A DNA stretch of 64,000 nt, taken from the NCBI GenBank assembly GCA_946186375.1, contig CAMHMZ010000010.1, positions 1-64,000 on the forward strand, written 5' to 3'. This DNA is from an uncultured Clostridia bacterium. Lineage in GTDB: Bacteria; Bacillota; Clostridia; Oscillospirales; Oscillospiraceae. The notes beneath the pieces were generated by a model that was not told where the DNA came from, searched no databases, and saw only the letters and a list, made by a program, of their open reading frames with translations. Each line of letters starts with the position of its first letter. Position 1 is the first letter of the stretch. The translations under genes and the position numbers were made by a program. This document shows, piece after piece, positions 59,061 through 64,000 of this stretch.

Positions 59061-62000
59061 TCATCGAGGAGCTTTTTCTCTTCTCCCAAAGCACCGATCC
59101 ACCAGCTTTTTCAGCGTCCCGTTCTTGGACGCTTCCGCGGCGTCGGCCTGGACGAAGTGGTGCGTCTCGGCCTTCAATTCCTCGTCGAAGCCGAGGATGT
59201 AATTGGTGGCGATAAGATAGATGATCCGCGTGGGCGCCATGCCGTAGACCTGGTGCTGCAGAATGTGCCGGATACGCGCCTTGTCGTCCGGGAAGGCTGC
59301 CTTGATGGCCTCGCTGCGGTAGAGGCGCTTGACGATCTCCGTGATATACAGCCCGGACTTCATGTACAGATCCGCGAAGGTCTTGTTCGGATCATCGAAG
59401 CAGCCGGGGTTCTCCTCCTCCAGCTTGTCCACCATCATCTTTACGATCCGCTTGGGTGTGTAAATCTGATTGGTCTTCTGCGGCGGGATGTAGTCGAAAA
59501 TATCCTCGGTCTTGCTCTCGTCAAAGTAATCCGCCAGCTCCGCACGCTTGCGCAGGAACTCCCGGATGGAGTCGTTGAATACGCCCTCGTCAAATAGGTG
59601 CCCGTCGAAATGCTCAACGAGCCCGGTTTCCGGATTGAGCTTGTTGCCGCCATCCCGCAGGAAGCGGAACTCCTCCTCGCTGATCCCGGTGACCTCCAGG
59701 AAAACCGCGTCCTCGGTATAATCGTCGAAATTGGCAAGGGTCAGATTCTCGTCGCCGTAGGCCATGATGAAGGACGGGATCGTCCGGGCAAAGCCGCGCA
59801 GATGGGCGCGGATCTCATCCTCCACGGACTTTTTCTTGTCCTCCTCCTTCTTCTTCTCCAGCCGCTCCACGAGCTCCTTCGGCTTCTCCTGCAGGGTTTT
59901 CTGCACCGTTTCCGTGACTGTCTGCGTGAGGGCTTTCAGCGCGTCCTGCATGTCGGCGGCAAACTCGCTCTCCGCCTTTTTCACTTCCTGCTCGGTCTCG
60001 GCGCTCTTGCGCTTGGCGTCCAGCGCGGCCTGGGCGATCCGCTTCTGCTGATCGAAATCGTCCCTGGCGCGGGACATGGCAACTTCGATTTCCTTGCCGG
60101 CCTGCTCCTCCATGCGCTTCTTCGCCTTTTGGGTCATGCCGTAGCTGTCCGCGATGGGCGCGATGATCTCCTGTGCGACCTTTCCCTTGACCGAATCCGT
60201 CAGCGCTTTGACATGGCGTTCCACCTCGTCCGGCTTACTCTCGGCCACGGTGGAAACGGCCTTTTCCACATCGGCGGGGATCGTCTCATAGATCTTATCC
60301 CCGAAAAGCTCCTGGGTCTTGCCGATCACGATGCCTTCATCCGGGACGGCGTTGCCCTCGCCATCGACCTTGACGGTGCTGATGGCGTCCAGCTTGTCCT
60401 TGTCGGACTTGCCGCCCTCCTCGTGGGCGGGCGTGAGCTTTTCGATGATCTCCCGCACAAAGCCGGCCGCGCCGAAAATGCCGCTGATATTGGCAAACAG
60501 GAAATTGGACATGAAGCCGTGGCGCACGACCTCCGCGCTTTTCAGCTTGCGCGGGATGGTCAGCACCTGGGCGGCGTCCAGCTCCACCATGCGGCCTTCG
60601 TCGTCTTCACCCAGCACGGGGAAGAAATTCAGCAGCCGCTTGATGTTCTTTTCCCGATCCTCCGTCGTGCCGCCGGTGGCCGTCTCACGGATCAAGTTAT
60701 TGGCAAACTGATCGTAGATAATCAGCGTCCGGGCCGGGTCGAAGTCAAAGAGATAGGCCCGCTCCTTGCGATACCGGCGCCCGTCCGCGCCTTGGAAGCG
60801 ATAGGGATTCTGTGCCCGGAACGCCGCCTGCATATAGGACGAGGGGCTCTGCATGTTGCAGAGCATGAACACGCCGCTCCACTCCGGGATCGTGACGCCG
60901 ACCGTCAGCTGCCCGACCGTGAGCGTGATGGTTTTCTCATGGGCGGCGATGGCCTCCTTCACCTTGTCATAGGAGCGCTTGGTCTCCTCTTCCTCGGTGA
61001 GCCGTCCGTCGCCCGCCGCCAGCACGATCTCATACTCATCAAACAGCGGCTTTAAGTCCTCGTCCTCCCGCATCAGCTTGTGCAGTGCCTTGGCAGAGGC
61101 CACGCGGTTCAAGTACCACATGGTATGGCTCAGTTCCTTGCGCAGCTCCGGCGTGGAGAAGGGATACTTCTCGCCCTTGAACAGCATCAGCAGGAACTTT
61201 TTGATATCGTCCCGGTGCAGGAACTTCCCGTTGTCGTCGGTCAGGAAAAACTCATTCAGGTCAAAGGCCGGATCAACGGCCTCGTCCTCATCCTCCAGCA
61301 CGATCCCGCGGCTGAGCGTGTCGTAGATCATGGGGCCCAGCTGATAGGTGTACATCAAGAGCTGAGGCAGACTTTCGTAGGGGTTGTATTCTTCGCCCTC
61401 CCAGCGGCTCTTGGCGTCCTGCTCGTCGGCATAGGACCAGTTGAAGATCTCCCGGTCGGAGAACTGATCCCCGGCCAGCTGCTTGAAGGGCGTACCGGAC
61501 AGATACAGCGTGTGGGCGCGCTGTATGTTGTCGAAGGCTTTTTCGGTCTTGTAGGTCTCCACGCCCTCCTGCGCCTCGTCCACCACCAGCAGATCGAAGG
61601 CCAGGCCCTTTTTCTTCTCACCTGTGGCGCGGTCCACATACTCTTTGGCCATCCAGCCCAGCTTTTCGTGGTTGCCGCCGAAGTAGATGGAACCCTTCAG
61701 ATCCTGCAGGGAGACGAAAGCCACCATGCCCTTGTCAAAGCGGCCCTGGATGTACTCGTCCCGGGTCAGAACGCCGGGCTTGCCGCGCAGGGAGTCCGTG
61801 TCGCTGACAAAGCATAGATCATGCTGCCAGCCGATGAACTTGTTGAAATCCTCCGCCCAGGAGTTGGCGATGCTGGGGCGGTTGGTGACGATCAGTACCC
61901 GCTGAAAACCCATCCGCACGATCAGATCGTAGGTGCTCAGCGTCTTGCCGAAGCGGGGCTTGGCGTTCCACAGGAACTGCTTTCCGCCGTGAGAAAACCA

Positions 62001-62423
62001 GTCCGCTGTCTGGGAGACGGCGCGCTCCTGCTCTTCGCGCAGCGTATAGCTCAGGCCGCTTTCCTCCGCAGAGGGCCGCCGTGCGGCAAACTCGTCGAAG
62101 TACGCCCGCGCTTCCGGACCGTCCACTTGGAACCACTCGGTTTTTGGCTTGCGCTTTACATGAGCGACGGTGCTGAGATAATGGTGGAACTCATGGTCGG
62201 TAAAGGGCAGGCCGCTGCCATCCTTATAGATGGCATTGTCCCGCCAGAGGATCTTGTAGGCGATGTCCGAGGTATGGTGCTGCTGTTTGACCCGCTCCTC
62301 CACGCTCTGCTTTTCGGTGTAGCCGATCTTCGTCCATCCCAGGTGCGGCGTGTAATCCGGGTGGGAATAGGCGTAGATCATCGGGACGACGGGCTCAAAG
62401 GAGCGAATGTTGGGTGCGCTCAT
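59061..62423 (-). CDS. T5orf172-helicase restriction protein
   Basis: This 1120-residue protein is modular. An N-terminal GIY-YIG-like T5orf172 domain (about 15-100; LGWTKIGYTEKQSVEERV) is followed by a superfamily-II helicase with WNAKPRFGKT (about 152-161), VVDEAQEG and LYLSGTPF. A long charged coiled region (about 780-930) comes next, then a C-terminal stretch starting YTPKRIVKMMVDKL with DLYMKSGLY that resembles the N-terminal part of an N6-adenine methyltransferase. The next gene upstream carries NPPY, so the methylase appears split between the two. It starts one base after the upstream stop, with AAGGAG overlapping that end. Confidence 0.82.
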   Translation of the reverse strand: MSAPNIRSFEPVVPMIYAYSHPDYTPHLGWTKIGYTEKQSVEERVKQQHHTSDIAYKILWRDNAIYKDGSGLPFTDHEFHHYLSTVAHVKRKPKTEWFQVDGPEARAYFDEFAARRPSAEESGLSYTLREEQERAVSQTADWFSHGGKQFLWNAKPRFGKTLSTYDLIVRMGFQRVLIVTNRPSIANSWAEDFNKFIGWQHDLCFVSDTDSLRGKPGVLTRDEYIQGRFDKGMVAFVSLQDLKGSIYFGGNHEKLGWMAKEYVDRATGEKKKGLAFDLLVVDEAQEGVETYKTEKAFDNIQRAHTLYLSGTPFKQLAGDQFSDREIFNWSYADEQDAKSRWEGEEYNPYESLPQLLMYTYQLGPMIYDTLSRGIVLEDEDEAVDPAFDLNEFFLTDDNGKFLHRDDIKKFLLMLFKGEKYPFSTPELRKELSHTMWYLNRVASAKALHKLMREDEDLKPLFDEYEIVLAAGDGRLTEEEETKRSYDKVKEAIAAHEKTITLTVGQLTVGVTIPEWSGVFMLCNMQSPSSYMQAAFRAQNPYRFQGADGRRYRKERAYLFDFDPARTLIIYDQFANNLIRETATGGTTEDREKNIKRLLNFFPVLGEDDEGRMVELDAAQVLTIPRKLKSAEVVRHGFMSNFLFANISGIFGAAGFVREIIEKLTPAHEEGGKSDKDKLDAISTVKVDGEGNAVPDEGIVIGKTQELFGDKIYETIPADVEKAVSTVAESKPDEVERHVKALTDSVKGKVAQEIIAPIADSYGMTQKAKKRMEEQAGKEIEVAMSRARDDFDQQKRIAQAALDAKRKSAETEQEVKKAESEFAADMQDALKALTQTVTETVQKTLQEKPKELVERLEKKKEEDKKKSVEDEIRAHLRGFARTIPSFIMAYGDENLTLANFDDYTEDAVFLEVTGISEEEFRFLRDGGNKLNPETGLVEHFDGHLFDEGVFNDSIREFLRKRAELADYFDESKTEDIFDYIPPQKTNQIYTPKRIVKMMVDKLEEENPGCFDDPNKTFADLYMKSGLYITEIVKRLYRSEAIKAAFPDDKARIRHILQHQVYGMAPTRIIYLIATNYILGFDEELKAETHHFVQADAAEASKNGTLKKLVDRCFGRREKAPR

Positions 62424-62424
62424 T

Positions 62425-64000
62425 TCAGCTCATCTCCTTTACATGGGTTTCGATGAATTCGATCTCGGATGCGTCCAGACCGTACTTGGCATAGAGCTGC
62501 CGGTCGATCTCTGGGATGGACTTGGACCAATCAATGTCGGAAGCGGGGGTGAAGTCCTGGAGGGGGACGTATTTCCATTTTGGGCCAGGGCAATCTTGGG
62601 TGATTTTAAGAACTCCTAACATCGCCCTTGCAAATTTAGTCTTGATGTATTTACTAAGATTTTCAGCAGAGACGCGATCATTGAAGGAACCAACGCCAAT
62701 AAAGGTCTGTGTGTAGCCAACACCGGGTTCTGCTATTTCAGGAGACGACAACACCTCACCAAATTGTCCAGCTCCATTTGCCTTGGCAATAAGCAAAGAA
62801 TAACTATCCAGTGTCGAAGATGAATCAACAATGTAATCTCTTCGAACAAAACGCCGAACTCTTCTCCCTCCAAGAAGACCTACCATTTCAATATAAGAAT
62901 GATTATCATCGGGTTCTTTTTCATGGAATATCTCATTAAGATTTGTAAAAGCGCTGCTTCGCAGTCTACCTACCGTATCAGGGTGTTCTTGTAGCATGCG
63001 TTCAGACAGTTTATAACTGAGCGGTGAAGAAATAATACTCTCCAATGAAGATGGATGATAGGACCGCACCTTTTTCAGAATTTGATTCAGCTGAGGATAT
63101 TTCGTAAAAGTACCTATTGCGCCGTAGTCTTTGCATCTGTCTCGAAAGGAGATTATTATACCGCCTTTTATATCAGTGTTTGGGAAAATGAGCGAACTAT
63201 TTGTCTCATAATATAAAACCTTAAAATGAGTATCGGCCAGCATTTTTTCATTCCATGCTTTTGGTGTGTATCCGGCATTAAAAAGAAATCTTGCAGGCGT
63301 TATGAGTTCGACCTTATCTGAGAGGCAATATGACTGGTCCATGAAATGGTTATAGATAGGGGGCATTCTTGTGCTATCGCTCTCTGTTTCTTCCTGATAC
63401 GGCGGATTGCCGATGATGAAATCAAACTTCATGGCCTTTGTTCCTTTCTCTCGCAGCTTTGTATAACTGATGCTCCGATCCCCGCGCCAATCGAACAGGC
63501 GGCAGGGAATGCCATGCTTTTCTATTTCCCCGAAGAGATTTGCCTGCTCCTCCACGGGCGGGAACAGGGAAAGCTGCTCTTCCGTGGGCATCGGCGGGAC
63601 GGGGACGCAGCCGTGAATCCCGTCCATCTGCCACAGGTTCCAGGCGATCACAGTGCACAGCTTTTCCAACCACGCTCTGTCCGCCTTCTGCCGCCAGCGG
63701 TGGAACAGATGCTCCTCCACGGTGCAGAGGATATTCACACGGGCGATCAGCAGGTTGTCCCCCTGCAGCTCATAGCCGTAAGTGGCCTGCACCGCCCGCA
63801 GCGCCCAGCGTTTCCATTCCTCTACATCCTGTGTGTTTTCCGATACCGCCCGCAGTTTCCGGTCCAGAAGGCCGATCCGATCTTCCACCGGGATGGCCTC
63901 GCCGGTCTCCACGTCATAGCGCGTCGCCAAAAACGGCGCCTCGCCGCAGGTGATCTCCAGCCGCCTCGCATCCACATACAGTTTCCAGTGCTTCTGCTTG
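62425..64000 (-). CDS. N6-adenine DNA methyltransferase-like protein (partial, runs off window)
   Basis: The frame is open to the window edge, so at least 524 C-terminal residues are visible and the true start lies beyond 64000. The catalytic motif FIIGNPPYQEE (IV) marks an N6-adenine methyltransferase, and ITCGEAPFLATRYD with GLLDRKLRAV is typical of Eco57I-type restriction-modification methylases. The region after it probably recognises the target sequence. It is cotranscribed with the helicase protein downstream (one-base gap). Together they form a chromosomal restriction-modification locus next to, but outside, the spoVT element. Confidence 0.8.
   Translation of the reverse strand, partial: KQKHWKLYVDARRLEITCGEAPFLATRYDVETGEAIPVEDRIGLLDRKLRAVSENTQDVEEWKRWALRAVQATYGYELQGDNLLIARVNILCTVEEHLFHRWRQKADRAWLEKLCTVIAWNLWQMDGIHGCVPVPPMPTEEQLSLFPPVEEQANLFGEIEKHGIPCRLFDWRGDRSISYTKLREKGTKAMKFDFIIGNPPYQEETESDSTRMPPIYNHFMDQSYCLSDKVELITPARFLFNAGYTPKAWNEKMLADTHFKVLYYETNSSLIFPNTDIKGGIIISFRDRCKDYGAIGTFTKYPQLNQILKKVRSYHPSSLESIISSPLSYKLSERMLQEHPDTVGRLRSSAFTNLNEIFHEKEPDDNHSYIEMVGLLGGRRVRRFVRRDYIVDSSSTLDSYSLLIAKANGAGQFGEVLSSPEIAEPGVGYTQTFIGVGSFNDRVSAENLSKYIKTKFARAMLGVLKITQDCPGPKWKYVPLQDFTPASDIDWSKSIPEIDRQLYAKYGLDASEIEFIETHVKEMS

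Overview
The window reads as chromosome of a spore-forming, high-GC Clostridia of the Oscillospirales/Ruminococcaceae type. Supporting signs are a spoVT gene, a 2-hydroxyacyl-CoA dehydratase operon, a GPH-type sugar symporter, an rpsF-ssb-rpsR operon, consensus sigma-A promoters and AGGAGG ribosome-binding sites. The backbone (about 1.9-32.4 kb) is GC-rich. The large island at 32.4-58.8 kb is visibly lower in GC, above all in its defence genes at 38.6-54 kb.

Layout. 1-1.9 kb: a repeat-rich stretch with a membrane-protein gene and the tail of a near-identical paralogue, made by a 368-bp direct duplication. 1.9-7.0 kb (minus): LRR lipoprotein, cell-surface esterase, pgi, cysteine desulfurase. 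7.1-13.2 kb (plus): mtaB, serC, serA, gtrA, a MITE-like element, MTA/SAH nucleosidase, AlaX-type editing protein. 13.2-17.2 kb: 2-hydroxyacyl-CoA dehydratase operon (two subunits, a small membrane protein, ATP-dependent activator) behind a near-consensus promoter. 17.4 kb: initiator tRNA. 17.6-25.9 kb: a hypothetical gene, two small membrane proteins, a GPH symporter, a coiled-coil protein, and a MarR regulator with a heterodimeric ABC exporter. 25.9-28.1 kb: mosaic intergenic repeats around a toxin/immunity-like pair. 28.1-31.7 kb (minus): rpsR, ssb, rpsF, yitT and an Lsa-like ABC-F gene behind an attenuator.

The main result is a 26.3-kb integrative, probably mobilizable element (32432-58764) inserted inside spoVT. 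The first 33 codons of spoVT are at 58854-58756 and the remaining 147 codons at 32431-31988, both minus strand. The junctions share a 9-bp direct repeat (CGGGTCACC). Joining them restores a normal 180-residue SpoVT. The element encodes a large serine recombinase that reads in frame across the junction into the SpoVT C-terminal half, so recombinase and SpoVT exchange C-termini between the integrated and excised states. This parallels developmentally excised elements such as skin in sigK, although regulated excision is inferred here.

Element cargo: a MobA/MobL relaxase with two accessory proteins and candidate oriT repeats; a Fic protein; a seven-gene restriction-modification-like cluster (MORC/MutL-like ATPase, Z1 helicase-like protein, PD-(D/E)XK protein, AIPR protein, C5 methyltransferase, Vsr, Mrr-like nuclease); a second module (a protein with two GHKL ATPase domains, a receiver-domain protein, a second C5 methyltransferase, a second Vsr) that I do not recognise as a named system; a ribbon-helix-helix/SLOG pair; an AAA+ DUF4143 ATPase; and a protein with an RNxxxH motif like HEPN RNases. 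Beyond the spoVT 5' end, the chromosome carries a T5orf172-helicase protein and an N6-adenine methyltransferase-like gene that runs off the window.
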